A DNA stretch of 40,163 bases, taken from NCBI GenBank assembly GCA_009731375.1, contig BJOX01000122.1:824905-865067 (forward strand). Direction: 5' to 3'. Of the stretch, positions 1 to 9,875 are shown piece by piece. Below the pieces are notes generated by a model, which had not been told where the DNA came from, made no database searches, and saw only the letters and a list, made by a program, of their open reading frames with translations. The first letter of the stretch is position 1, and every line of letters starts with the position of its first letter. Made by a program: the position numbers and the translations under genes. The DNA comes from Paulinella micropora. Its lineage: Eukaryota > Cercozoa > Imbricatea > Euglyphida.

Positions 1-198
1 CTATTCAAAAGGATTATTTTAGTAGTACGTGGACGAGATGAGGATACTAAGGTACTGTTTGGAGATTTTTTGCGCAATTAAATTTTGCTATGTGTAATAT
101 GAAGCAAAATATTCGGTGATAATTTCATGTAAAACAAACCACACACGAGTACACACGTGTGCATTCTGTATGTACATTGGTTAAGCAGAAGAATCTAC
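1..198. other. Unique AT-rich sequence, no gene seen
   Basis: Non-repetitive, AT-rich DNA at the window edge. No open frame of useful length and no clear splice or promoter signal is visible. Confidence 0.5.
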
Positions 199-199
199 C

Positions 200-265
<66 letters not shown>

Positions 266-266
266 T

Positions 267-352
267 CCCGGACACATGCACAGTACACAAATTATTGTTT
301 GATTTGAAACTGCGTTCCTTTGCAAGGACTACATTCCTTTGCGACATCTCAT
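267..352 (+). repeat. 85-base island, copy 1
   Basis: Begins CCCGGACACATGCACAGTAC and ends GCGACATCTCATC, running straight into (ATCT)n. It matches 515-600 with only about two mismatches by eye, so island and adjoining microsatellite were duplicated as a unit. Function unknown. Confidence 0.85.
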
Positions 353-399
353 CTATCTATCTATCTCTATCTATCTAATCTATCATCTATCTATCTATC

Positions 400-430
<31 letters not shown>

Positions 431-514
431 CCCCACTTCCATTCCTAGATTGCCTTTTTCTTCAACGTCCTTCCTCTTCTTTTTTCCAGAACACAGTCTA
501 CCCGTGATTCCCAT

Positions 515-600
515 CCCGGACACATGCACAGTACACAAATTACTGTTTGATGTGAAACTGCGTTCCTTTGCAAGGACTACATTCCTTTGCGACATCTCAT
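515..600 (+). repeat. 85-base island, copy 2
   Basis: Second copy of the island at 267-352, offset 248 bases, again ending in CATCTCATC before (ATCT)n. Confidence 0.85.
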
Positions 601-626
601 CTATCTATCTATCTATCTTATCTATG

Positions 627-674
<48 letters not shown>

Positions 675-704
675 ATCTATATCTATCTATCTATCTATCT
701 ATCT

Positions 705-735
<31 letters not shown>

Positions 736-840
736 CTTATCTATCTTATCTTATCTATCTTATCTATCTATCTTATCTATCTATCTATCTATCTTTCTAT
801 CTATCTATCTTTCTATCTATCTATCTATCTAGAGAGAGAT

Positions 841-970
841 AGAAAGCAAGTGCACATGAACGCGATCGCAGAGGTGTGAGTGAGTGAGTGTGTGTTTGTG
901 CGTGTGTGTGAGAGAGAGAGAGAGATAAAGAGAGATAGTTAGGTAGATAGCAGATAGATAGATAGATAGG

Positions 971-1006
<36 letters not shown>

Positions 1007-1042
1007 AATAGACGAGAGAGAGAGAGAGAGATAGAGAGAGAA

Positions 1043-1095
<53 letters not shown>

Positions 1096-1274
1096 GATAG
1101 ATATATAGATAGATAGATAGATATCTATCTATCTATATCTATCTATATCTATCTATATATCTATATATCTGTCTATCTATCTATCTATCTAATCTAATCT
1201 AATTATCTAATTATCTATCTATCTATCTATCCATCTATCCATCTATCGACCTATCGACCTATCTATCTATCGAC

Positions 1275-1307
<33 letters not shown>

Positions 1308-1308
1308 C

Positions 1309-1346
<38 letters not shown>

Positions 1347-1480
1347 TTATCTTTCTTTCTATCTATCTATCTATCTGTCTCTCTCTGTCTCTCTCTCTCT
1401 CTCTATACATATATATATATATTATATTTTCATGTATATACATAGAGAGAGAGAAGACAGAAGCAAATAGAACAAGGAGA
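841..1480. repeat. GA, GATA and TATC arrays in opposite orientations
   Basis: (GA)n at about 907-930 and 1013-1030 and (GATA)n at 945-1005 are followed by the complementary (TATC)n at 1044-1095 and a mixed ATCT/ATCC/CT block to about 1405. The GATA and TATC runs could pair into a hairpin. No gene seen. Confidence 0.9.
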
Positions 1481-1513
1481 CCTACTATACTTCCACATCC
1501 TCTCTCCTTTCAG

Positions 1514-1712
1514 GACAGGCAAAACGGGGGAATTCCTTAGCAGCTATGAGTCATGGCAAGGCTTCCCGTCTGATGTCCATTTGCGCCGTTTGGGATGCCC
1601 GCAAGAAGCAGCTCGAAGCTGAGGCTGAAGGGAACCCAAGCGATAGTACAGAAAGTAGCAGCATCTGCCCCCAGTTCGACTGTACCGCCTTTGTCATGGA
1701 GTTTGCAGGCAG
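1514..1712 (+). CDS. Exon 1 of candidate coiled-coil gene
   Basis: Candidate internal or first coding exon. A pyrimidine-rich tract ending TTTCAG (1508-1513) precedes it and GTCATC follows. The frame is open throughout: two bases, 65 codons, two bases. It includes an in-frame ATG at 1546 and a charged helical stretch reading DARKKQLEAEAEG. It ends with AG, which joins the single leading G of the exon at 4426 to make an Arg codon, so phase agrees across a 2.7-kb intron that carries a retroposon copy and microsatellites. No domain is recognised. The sequence is non-repetitive, unlike everything around it. The true 5' start of the gene is not identified; 1546 could be a start if the acceptor is not used. 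Confidence 0.5.
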
Positions 1713-2081
1713 GTCATCCTTGATTTCGGCTTGATTTGGCTTGATTTTGGCTTTGAACTTGGCTTGAACTTGGCTTGATTTTGGCTTGATTTTGGCTTGA
1801 TTTGGCTTGATTTTGGCTTGGCTACTGTACCGCCTTTGTCATGGAGTTTGCAGGCAGGTCATCCTTGATTTTGGCTTGATTTAGCTTGATTTAGGCTTGA
1901 TTTGGGCTTGATTTGGCTTGATTTGGCTTGATTTTGCAGATAGATAGATAGATAGATAGGTAAATAGACAGACAGACCTGATTGAGCATACGACTGGCAA
2001 TCTCTTTGTTCTCTTTCTCTGCCAGCTATATCAGACAAAGACACATAGATAGATAGATAGATGGATAGATAGATAGATAAA
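1713..2081. repeat. TTGATTTTGGC minisatellite, then GATA
   Basis: A degenerate minisatellite of TTGATTTTGGC-type units fills 1720-1937. It contains at 1824-1871 a copy of bases 1679-1726, that is, the exon 1 end with its donor site. A unique stretch (about 1970-2045) and (GATA)n follow. The same minisatellite unit reappears at 3713-3745. Confidence 0.85.
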
Positions 2082-2582
2082 ATATCGACTAATGTCAGAA
2101 AAAAGGAGCTTCTGATTTCGTCAACCAGGAAGTCTGTGGGTAAAGTATTAACCCGATGCCCAGCTAAGCCGTGATGTTTGCACGGAAGGGACTGATACAG
2201 GCAATACCAAAGCTCCCTAGTACCAGGCGGGGCCAGGGCTCGTTCCATAAAGGCCCCTTGCAGAACGAGCTCCCACCTCCATTACAGAGGGCCCAGTAAG
2301 CAGATGGAGTTTCGAGACTGTTCGACAGTCTAGTATAAACCGACAGAGCACTGTGGGTTTTATTCCGGGCTCAACAAGCGAGAAAGGGCACCCTGAGGGA
2401 ACAGGATTGTGCTTCCCGTCGCTATTTCGGCATGTGACTTATAGGCGTATGGCTAGGCACACATAAGGCACCCCACCACGGGCCCAGCACACCCACACCA
2501 TCCCCTAATTCTCTGTCTGTCGACAGATGGCACCCATTTCAAAAAAAAAATCAAGCCCAAGAGAGGGTCAGTGACACAAGTG

Positions 2583-2583
<1 letters not shown>
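2082..2583 (-). mobile_element. Dispersed retroposon, copy A (longest)
   Basis: Non-coding, about 500 bases, on the minus strand if the (ATCT)n side is taken as the 3' tail. The other loci are at 18168, 23253, 23873, 24970, 25972 and 27149. Landmarks: hairpin AGACTGTTCGACAGTCT (7-bp stem), the palindrome TCTGTCGACAGA and an A-rich run near the 5' side. The 3' end reads GTCGATATTTTATC into the tetranucleotide array. All copies share this end while 5' ends vary, as for LINE-mobilised elements. No open frame is conserved. A SINE or a truncated LINE 3' end are both possible. Confidence 0.8.
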
Positions 2584-2626
<43 letters not shown>

Positions 2627-2733
2627 GTATAGATAGATAGATAAATAGATAGATAAGATAGATAGATAAGATAGATAGATAGATAGATTGATAGATAGAT
2701 TGATCGGTAAGTAGGTAGGTAGGTAGGTAGATG

Positions 2734-2799
<66 letters not shown>

Positions 2800-2949
2800 C
2801 ATTGTACTATATCGCCTGTGGATCGTTGAGTAATATATGTATCATGTATATATATCATATATATATATACATGTATATATGACATATATATATATATAAT
2901 AAATAATGGCTCATATAAAAACTTATCTATCTATCTATCTATCTATCTT

Positions 2950-2997
<48 letters not shown>

Positions 2998-3034
2998 CCT
3001 ATCTATCTATCTATCTATCTACCTATCTATCTAC

Positions 3035-3067
<33 letters not shown>

Positions 3068-3112
3068 CATCCATCTATCCATCCATCTATCCATCCATCC
3101 ATCTATCTATCC

Positions 3113-3147
<35 letters not shown>

Positions 3148-3196
3148 CATCTATCCATCTATCTATCTATCCATCTATCCATCTATCCATCTATCC

Positions 3197-3241
<45 letters not shown>

Positions 3242-3351
3242 CCTATCTACCTATCTATCTATCCATCCATCCATCCATCTATTATCTATCTATATATCTG
3301 TCTGTCTATCTATCTATCTATCTATCTATCCATCCATCCATCCATCCATCC

Positions 3352-3390
<39 letters not shown>

Positions 3391-3391
3391 C

Positions 3392-3435
<44 letters not shown>

Positions 3436-3511
3436 GTCTATCTATCCATCTATCCATCTATCCATCTATCAAACCATCTATCTATCTATCTATCTATCTA
3501 TCCATCCATCC

Positions 3512-3564
<53 letters not shown>

Positions 3565-3647
3565 ATATCTATCTATCTTTCTAGACATATCTGCTGACGG
3601 AGCATGCAACTGGCAATCTCTTTAGATAGATAGATAGATAGACAGAC

Positions 3648-3712
<65 letters not shown>
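2584..3712. repeat. GATA and ATCT/ATCC arrays
   Basis: (GATA)n 2584-2800; a TA-rich spacer 2801-2920; a long ATCT array with ATCC and ACCT variants 2921-3585; a short island (3586-3623) containing AACTGGCAATCTCTTT, also seen at 1994-2010; then (GATA)n to 3712. No gene. Confidence 0.95.
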
Positions 3713-3960
3713 TTGATTTTGGCTTGATTTGGCTTGGCTTGGCTAGCTTCCCTTCTCCCCTTCTTTCTTTCTTTCTTTCTTTCTTTCGTTCGTTCGTTCG
3801 TTCTTTCTTTCTTGCTTGCTTGCTTGATTTCTTGATTTCTTGCTTTCCTTTCCTTTCCTTTCCTCTCCTCTCCTCTCCTTTCCTTTCCTTTCCTTGCCTT
3901 TCCTTGCCTTGCCTTGCCTTTCCTGTTCCTTTCCGTTCCTTTTTTTTCTTTTCTTTCTTT

Positions 3961-3998
<38 letters not shown>

Positions 3999-4017
3999 TT
4001 CCTTCCTTCCTTCCTTC

Positions 4018-4054
<37 letters not shown>

Positions 4055-4165
4055 TTCCTTCCTTATTTCCTTTCTTCCTTCCTTCCTTCCTTTCCTTCCT
4101 TTCCTTCCTTTCCTTCCCTCCTCCCCTCCTTCCCCCCTTCCCCCCTTCCTTCTTTCCTTCTTTCT
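3713..4165. repeat. Minisatellite remnant and TTTC/CCTT tract
   Basis: A short copy of the TTGATTTTGGC minisatellite (3713-3745) leads into a 400-base pyrimidine-only strand of TTTC, TTCG, CCTT and TTCC units. Such mirror-symmetric tracts can form triplex DNA. No gene. Confidence 0.9.
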
Positions 4166-4425
4166 TCCACTTAATTTTATTTCACTTTCAAATATATTTT
4201 ATTTCACTTTCAAATCTGTTTTCTCACACGTTTTTCCTCGCTTTGCTTGCTTTCCATTTCTATTTATCGGTCACCTCCACAAAATGTGGTCAGGTAACGA
4301 TAAAACTACATATGCGGCGCGCCAAATTTGACGTGTTTTGCGGGCTCGCCGGCCCGGCCCGGCTCGCCCGCAAAACACGTCAAAGTTGTACCTTGCCGTA
4401 TAACATACTATTCTGCGCTTCCTAG
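4166..4425. other. Unique intronic segment with duplicated 19-mer
   Basis: Non-repetitive DNA just upstream of exon 2. TTTTATTTCACTTTCAAAT occurs twice in tandem (about 4175-4214). The segment also carries the GC-rich hairpin at 4327-4384 and ends in the acceptor TTCCTAG at 4419-4425. Confidence 0.5.
4327..4384 (+). other. Perfect 19-bp GC-rich hairpin
   Basis: TTTGACGTGTTTTGCGGGC (4327-4345) is exactly reverse-complemented at 4366-4384, with a 20-base GC-only-rich loop of CGGCCC-type units between. The locally high GC in AT-rich DNA makes it stand out. It could be a structured RNA element, a terminator-like hairpin or a small foldback insertion. Confidence 0.85.
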
Positions 4426-4517
4426 GTATTCTTTGCCACCGGAGGGTACCACAGAGTTATTAAGTACATTTCAAAGCTGGGAAAGGAACAGACAGTGTCA
4501 ACAGGACAAGCGAGATG
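4426..4517 (+). CDS. Exon 2 of candidate coiled-coil gene
   Basis: Ninety-two bases between acceptor TTCCTAG and donor GTATAC. One leading base, 30 sense codons and a trailing G. The translation includes LPPEGTTELLSTFQSWE and then a Gln/Arg/Asp-rich stretch. The leading G completes the codon left open by exon 1. The trailing G completes a Gly codon with the GT at the start of exon 3 (4828), or an Asp codon with the AT of the fragment at 4550. Non-repetitive composition and matching phase on both sides support a real exon. Confidence 0.55.
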
Positions 4518-4549
4518 GTATACATATATACATACATACATACATACAG

Positions 4550-4806
4550 ATGAAATTGGACAGCTGCAGCACCAAATAGAACAAGAACAAAAATACATAC
4601 ATACATACATACATACATACATTCATACAGGTCAACTTAGACAGCTGCAGAACCAAATAGAACAAGAACAAAAATACATACATACATACATACGTACATA
4701 CATACCTACATACATACATACGTACATACATACATACATACATACATACATACATTCATACAGGTGAACTTAGCTGCAGAACCAAATAGATCACAAGAAC
4801 AAAGCA
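4550..4806 (+). pseudogene. Three duplicated exon 3 fragments in TACA repeat
   Basis: Copies at 4550-4593, 4631-4674 and 4764-4806 each follow CATACAG and repeat the 5' half of exon 3 (core CAGCTGCAGNACCAAATNGA). Each is followed by (TACA)n instead of the rest of the exon, with no GTATGT donor. The third copy has lost four bases after CTTAG and gained two in the AGATCACAAG region, breaking its frame. They look like dead partial duplications, although the acceptors are intact and could be used alternatively. Confidence 0.65.
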
Positions 4807-4827
4807 AGCATCTATACATACATACAG

Positions 4828-4934
4828 GTGAAATGAGACAGCTGCAGCACCAAATCGAACAAGAACAAAACGATCATCTGTTGTCTTTCGCTGAGTTGAA
4901 ACAAAATTTCTCCCGACTTCAAGCGCAGAACATG
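4828..4934 (+). CDS. Exon 3, heptad-rich coiled coil
   Basis: Follows CATACAG and ends ATG before donor GTATGT. It is 107 bases: two bases completing a Gly codon, then 35 codons, phase 0 at the end. The peptide contains EMRQLQHQIEQEQ and FAELKQNFSRLQAQNM, with hydrophobic residues at heptad-like spacing, typical of an alpha-helical coiled coil. Its two halves are each duplicated nearby (5' half three times upstream, 3' half at 4989-5040). It joins exon 4 in phase 0. Confidence 0.6.
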
Positions 4935-4988
4935 GTATGTGTGTGTATGTATGTATGTATGTATGTATGTATGTATGTATGTATGTAT

Positions 4989-5040
4989 GTCTTTCGCTGA
5001 GTTGAAACGCAATTTGTCACGATTGCAAACGCAGAACATG
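4989..5040 (+). pseudogene. Duplicate of exon 3 3' half, dead donor
   Basis: Repeats the last 51 bases of exon 3. The frame stays open and several differences are silent (TCC to TCA, CTT to TTG), while others change Gln to Arg, Phe to Leu and Ala to Thr. The donor is CT instead of GT (ATG followed by CTATGT), and the upstream side is (GTAT)n without AG. It therefore appears unable to splice as an independent exon. Confidence 0.65.
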
Positions 5041-5159
5041 CTATGTATGTATGTATGTATGTATGTAATGTAATGTATGTATGTAATGTAATGTATGTAT
5101 GTAATGTATGTAATGTGTAATGTAATGTATGTATGTATGTATGTGTGTATGTATATCAG
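5041..5159. repeat. GTAT repeats within intron 3
   Basis: GTATGTATG with GTAATGTAATG variants, ending GTATATCAG, the acceptor for exon 4. Confidence 0.85.
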
Positions 5160-5204
5160 GACTTAGCGCGCGCCATGCAAAAGGCGCAGCAGGACGCAAG
5201 TCAG
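5160..5204 (+). CDS. Exon 4, 45-base helical exon
   Basis: Fifteen codons, phase 0 on both sides, between TATATCAG and GTATGTATA. The peptide DLARAMQKAQQDASQ is Ala/Gln-rich and helix-forming, continuing the coiled coil of exon 3. Its symmetrical phase would allow skipping or duplication without frameshift. GC content rises sharply over exactly these 45 bases. Confidence 0.6.
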
Positions 5205-5444
<240 letters not shown>

Positions 5445-5639
5445 CTCAAACAACTTCTCCACCAGGAGAAATTCCAAGCGGCCAAGCAGTGCGTGGTAGC
5501 TAACCCAGCCATTGCAGCAGCTGCTCTCCCGCACACGCACAGCAACTGCTGGCCCCAACACAGCAGCCCAAGGAAGAGCCTCCAGCAAAGTAGCCAACGC
5601 AAGAGCAGGAGATGGAAGCACGGGAACCAGCAGTGTGCG
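5445..5639 (+). CDS. Exon 5, Gln/Ala-rich
   Basis: Sixty-five codons in phase 0 after GTACAG. It begins LKQLLHQEKFQAAKQ, continuing the helix of exons 3 and 4, then becomes Ala-rich and finally Ser/Arg/Gln-rich and basic. The preferred donor is the GT at 5640-5641 at the start of a long CT array; an internal GTGGTA at 5491 is a less likely alternative. It joins exon 6 in phase 0 across an intron containing an assembly gap. Confidence 0.5.
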
Positions 5640-6469
<830 letters not shown>

Positions 6470-6817
6470 CTCGATGACGTGATTGCTGATTCGAAGCTTT
6501 TGGCCGCAACGCAAGAAGGCGCCGACACCAAAAAAAAAAGCTGGCTCCCAGAGCTTGTTAGCGACTCGAACCTCAACTCTAGCCCTAACCTAAACCTCTA
6601 CCCTAACCCCAACCTTAACTCCAAACCTAAACCTACCTCCAACCCCTACGGTCACCTTAACCTAGACCTAAGCTTAACCGTGAGCGCGTCGCGACGTGAG
6701 AGACGGGAGCACTGTCAGGAAGTAGTCTTACATAATGCTTCCCGGCAGAAACGAACGGCCTTCAAGCGAGAGACATTTTTTGCTGGTTCCACCCTGGCTG
6801 CGCTCCCGGAGGAGTAA
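6470..6817 (+). CDS. Exon 6, terminal, with Asn/Pro repeat
   Basis: Begins LDDVIADSKLLAATQE in phase 0 directly after CTCTCCCAG and stays open for 115 codons to TAA at 6815-6817. Codons 39-70 or so consist of degenerate CCTAAC units and read as a low-complexity NLNLYPNPNLN-type repeat. A basic Arg-rich tail follows. The terminal stop and the sudden change to (TAA)n downstream suggest the end of the gene. No family is recognised. The acceptor and non-repetitive beginning are the strongest parts. Confidence 0.5.
   Translation, partial: LDDVIADSKLLAATQEGADTKKKSWLPELVSDSNLNSSPNLNLYPNPNLNSKPKPTSNPYGHLNLDLSLTVSASRRERREHCQEVVLHNASRQKRTAFKRETFFAGSTLAALPEE
6580..6680 (+). repeat. Telomere-like CCTAAC repeats in coding frame
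   Basis: Degenerate CCCTAA/CCTAAA/CCTTAA units, similar to telomeric sequence, lie inside exon 6 without breaking the frame. Confidence 0.75.
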
Positions 6818-6893
6818 TAATAATGATGATAGTAATGATGATGATGGTGATGATGATGATGATGATAATAATTATAATAATAATAACAATAAC

Positions 6894-6928
<35 letters not shown>

Positions 6929-6967
6929 TAATAGCAATAATAGTAAAAATAGTAATAATAAGAATAA

Positions 6968-7018
<51 letters not shown>

Positions 7019-7052
7019 GAGCAATAATAACACTAATAAGAACAAGAATAGC
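6818..7052. repeat. GAT and AAT trinucleotide array
   Basis: (GAT)n then (AAT)n with AAC/AAG interruptions. Poly-N, poly-I and similar frames are repeat translations. Confidence 0.95.
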
Positions 7053-7121
7053 CCACGAACAGCAACCAGACGTCTTCTGCCGTTGCATATGGCTTTTCTT
7101 TTCTCGGCTTTAAATCATCTC

Positions 7122-7152
<31 letters not shown>

Positions 7153-7705
7153 NNNNNNNNNNCAAGAGGTGGCAGATACAATTACGCAGAGCAAGAGATC
7201 GCAGACAAAGGGTCTACAGTTATAGCAGCAAGAGCATCTTGTACATAGAAGGAGCTAGCAGAAATATGTGTCATGTGTAGATGCAGTAAGGGCATAGAAC
7301 ATGCTAGCACATCTTGTGTACCATGCTTCAAGCTTTTCCCCCATCCTAGAATTTATTAATGCTGATACGAGATCTGCTGATTCTTGTTGTTGTTGTTGTT
7401 GCTGTTGTTGTTGTTTGTTTTTGTTGTTTGTTGTTGTTGTTGTTGTTTCCGTTTTGTTTCCGTTTTGTTTTCTGCTTTGTTTTTATGTCTTGTTTTTGCT
7501 TTCACTTTGCAAATGGCAAACAGAATTCAGATAAGCAATGTAAATGAATATATTTAGTATTAGTAGCAATTGCTGCAGCTACAAATGTACGTATTGTGTA
7601 CGTAGAGACAGCTAGCAGGTGTATGTGTGTATATATTTCATTGTCGCTTGTGACAAATCTACAGTCTATTAATATGACTCAACAGCTTTAGCCATTCTAG
7701 AATTC

Positions 7706-7747
<42 letters not shown>
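7053..7747. other. Unique DNA, poly-C gap, TTG array
   Basis: Short unique stretches around a poly-C run adjoining the gap 7153-7162, a (TTG)n array at 7383-7450, AT-rich unique DNA, and (TA)n at 7711-7746. No supportable gene. Confidence 0.6.
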
Positions 7748-7748
<1 letters not shown>

Positions 7749-8020
7749 TCCTCCTCCTCCTCCTTAATGACGTGAGCGCCAGTTTGATGACAAAATTCAA
7801 AAAAAAACTCATGAAGTATTTGCGGCAAGTTCAAATATTTGATTGTATTAAAACCAGTCGTAGCATGATAAAACTCCTAACAAGTTTTTTTTCTATATCT
7901 CTTAATATTAATACCTCTTCCGTTTTATCATGTTCTCTTCGGTCCCACTCCGACTCAGCTCTTTCTCTGAGCGGCAAGTATTTATTAATATCATTATTAT
8001 TACATTGATTATCATCATTA

Positions 8021-8074
<54 letters not shown>

Positions 8075-8083
8075 GTATTACTG

Positions 8084-8153
<70 letters not shown>

Positions 8154-8156
8154 CGG
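7748..8156. repeat. CCT and ATT repeats with unique spacer
   Basis: (CCT)n 7748-7763, an AT-rich unique spacer, and a long (ATT)n array 7985-8152. No gene seen. Confidence 0.8.
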
Positions 8157-8497
8157 TTGTTTCAAGTTTTAGTTTACATCATGATTGACAGCTTTGATGA
8201 TGGTTGTTCCGAGTCCGGGCTTCCGGGTTCGGATTTAGGGTTTTCGGGCCTTCTTTGATTTCATTCATTGTTCTCAACCGGTAATCACTACGAGTTTTTG
8301 TAATCATTACTAATAAATTTCAAAAATATATTAATAACAGTTGCATATTTTTGTTTCATGGAAATTCATGTTTCGGATTTTTGAGTTTGTCTCATTGGAA
8401 GGATTCGCTTTCAATTGCCACCGGCAAGGCACCTCGCCGGTTGGCTTCAACTTACAACTTGACCGGTTTCAAAGCTACCCTTCTTCAATCTTGACTC
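8157..8497. other. AT-rich unique sequence
   Basis: No coding frame or RNA gene recognised. It directly flanks the foldback element at 8498. Confidence 0.5.
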
Positions 8498-8779
8498 ACT
8501 ATTACTGACGACATTCAGGCAAGAGAAAAAAAAATTAGTTTTTCGATTTTGGTTGGAATTTTAATTTTGGTTGGAATTTCCATTTTGGTTGGAAATTTGA
8601 ATTTTTCAAATTAACTGCTATATTCGTCCGCAAAATATCGTAAATTTTCGCGAAATGTTACAGTTAAATTGGAAAATTTGAATTTTTGACACAAAAATGA
8701 AAAACTGACACAAAATTAAAATTCCAACCAAAATCGAAAAACTATTATTTTTTTTCTCTTGAATGTCGTCAGTAATAGT
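8498..8779. mobile_element. MITE-like element with ~70-bp inverted repeats
   Basis: ACTATTACTGACGACATTCA at the left end is mirrored by its complement ending at 8779, and the arms (8498-8570 and 8706-8779) match nearly throughout. TTTTGGTTGGAA occurs three times in the left part. A second inner inverted repeat (about 8588-8616 and 8662-8690) makes the element almost fully foldback. There is no coding capacity and no clear target duplication longer than TC on each side. It resembles a miniature inverted-repeat element of unknown superfamily. Confidence 0.8.
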
Positions 8780-8899
8780 TCCTGCACAAACAATCTTGTC
8801 ATTCTTTTCGTCCCTTCATTTCTTTCTTCAAGTGGCCGCGAGTTGTTTGTTTTCAATCCAGCACAAGTTGAAAGTAGTAAAACTTGATATGTCACTAAT

Positions 8900-9131
8900 A
8901 TTATTACTGGGCTGTGGACATTCAAGTGGCAAACTATCCAACTTTGATCTCATCGTTCTCGGTGGCATCAATCTAAGTGATACGACAAATCTGAAGCCAG
9001 CATTGGAAAGCTTAGTACAAGAGCTTTCCAACGGTGTGCGTTGCATTTCCATATCTCAAATATTGATCATAGTTGAGAAAGATGAGGTCAAAGTTTGAAT
9101 GTTTTGCCACTTGAATGTCCACAGCAATAAT
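8900..9131. mobile_element. Full-length foldback hairpin element
   Basis: ATTATTACTGGGCTGTGGAC starts an arm (8900-8954) that is mirrored at 9081-9131 with small gaps. Pairing continues inward to a perfect 10-bp stem, TTGGAAAGCT (9003-9012) with AGCTTTCCAA (9022-9031) and a 9-base loop. The whole 232 bases can fold as one imperfect hairpin. It may be a MITE or a small-RNA precursor. The open frame overlapping it is probably chance. Confidence 0.75.
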
Positions 9132-9776
9132 AGATGATTTTCGTTGTGTTAACATTCACCGGCTGTTTTTATTAATTACAAAAATCATACTTTACCCCTC
9201 CGAGTNNNNNNNNNNNNNNNNNNNNNNNNNNNNNNNNNNNNNNNNNNNNNNNGGGGGGGGTAAATGAAGCCGTACGTACATTGGCACTGAGGTCCAAGTA
9301 ACATGAGAACCTCTCTTCTCTTTTTGTACAATATAATATGCACTTGTGGCTTCAGGGGCCGTGTTGAATTCAGTGCATTCAGCCTTGAAAAATTCAGGGC
9401 TGAGAAACTTTCAAACTTGAATCTGCAGCAGTGAAAAATCTATCAGCAGTGAATTCAGCGAGGAGGAGGAGGAGGAGGACTAGGAGGAGGAGGACTAGGA
9501 GGAGGAGCCTGGCATAGTGTAGGAGGAGGAGGAGGAGAAAGGAGCAGGAGGAAGGAGGAGGAGGAGGAGGAGGAGCTTAGTGGAGGAGGAGGAGGAGGTC
9601 CGAGGAGGAGGAGGAGGAGGTCCGAGGAGGAGGAGGAGGAGGAGAGGCAAGGGCACGGGGTGAGTCTCTCCTTGCTTTTCCGTTTCTAATCTAGTAGAAA
9701 CATCTGGCATCGAATGCAGAGGAAAGCAAGAAAGTTCCGCGAGGTGCATATTGGAGACTGACTCGTTGCAGAGTGA
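9132..9776. other. Unique DNA, gap, and GGA array
   Basis: AT-rich unique DNA, gap 9206-9252 (TTTACCCCTC before and GGGGTAAA after are complementary), unique sequence, and an interrupted (GGA)n array 9461-9645. No gene. Confidence 0.7.
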
Positions 9777-9797
9777 TCACTATGCCGGCCCACCCGA

Positions 9798-9806
9798 TAT
9801 ATAAAA
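9798..9806 (+). promoter_or_regulatory. TATA box in 5' LTR
   Basis: TATATAAAA; the 3' LTR has TATATAA at 17234-17240 in the same place. This is the likely core promoter of the element, with a start expected some 25-35 bases downstream. Confidence 0.55.
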
Positions 9807-9862
9807 TGGCAATACTTACCGTTCCGGTGTGCCGGTTATCCTTGGTCTGGAGATTACGGAGT

Positions 9863-9875
9863 CCCTATTTTAGGT
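9863..9875 (+). promoter_or_regulatory. CCCTATTTTAGGT motif in the LTR
   Basis: The same 13-mer occurs in the 3' LTR (17297-17309) and directly before two internal ORFs (11350-11362, 11962-11974). It reads like a splice acceptor (TTTTAG followed by GT), or it could be an initiator or template-switch signal. Confidence 0.5.

Larger units (their letters stand above)
199..840. repeat. ATCT tetranucleotide block
   Basis: Long (ATCT)n runs with CTAT/TTAT variants, interrupted by two copies of an 85-base unique island and a short pyrimidine-rich stretch (431-500). The SIYL-type open frames here are translations of the repeat. Confidence 0.95.

Noticed and set aside
2082-2248. Short ORF starting [14 protein letters not shown] in the retroposon copies
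   Set aside because: It stays open for a limited length in several copies but overlaps other open frames, starts mid-element and ends by running into ATCT; no sign of protein-level conservation.
2319-2340. Helitron 3' end, from hairpin AGACTGTTCGACAGTCT followed by AG
   Set aside because: CTAG overlaps the stem, the element continues well beyond it in the longer copies, and the other end is a repeat tail.
8763-9098. 111-codon frame and its minus-strand counterpart
   Set aside because: Most of it lies within the two foldback elements, whose symmetry explains open frames on both strands.
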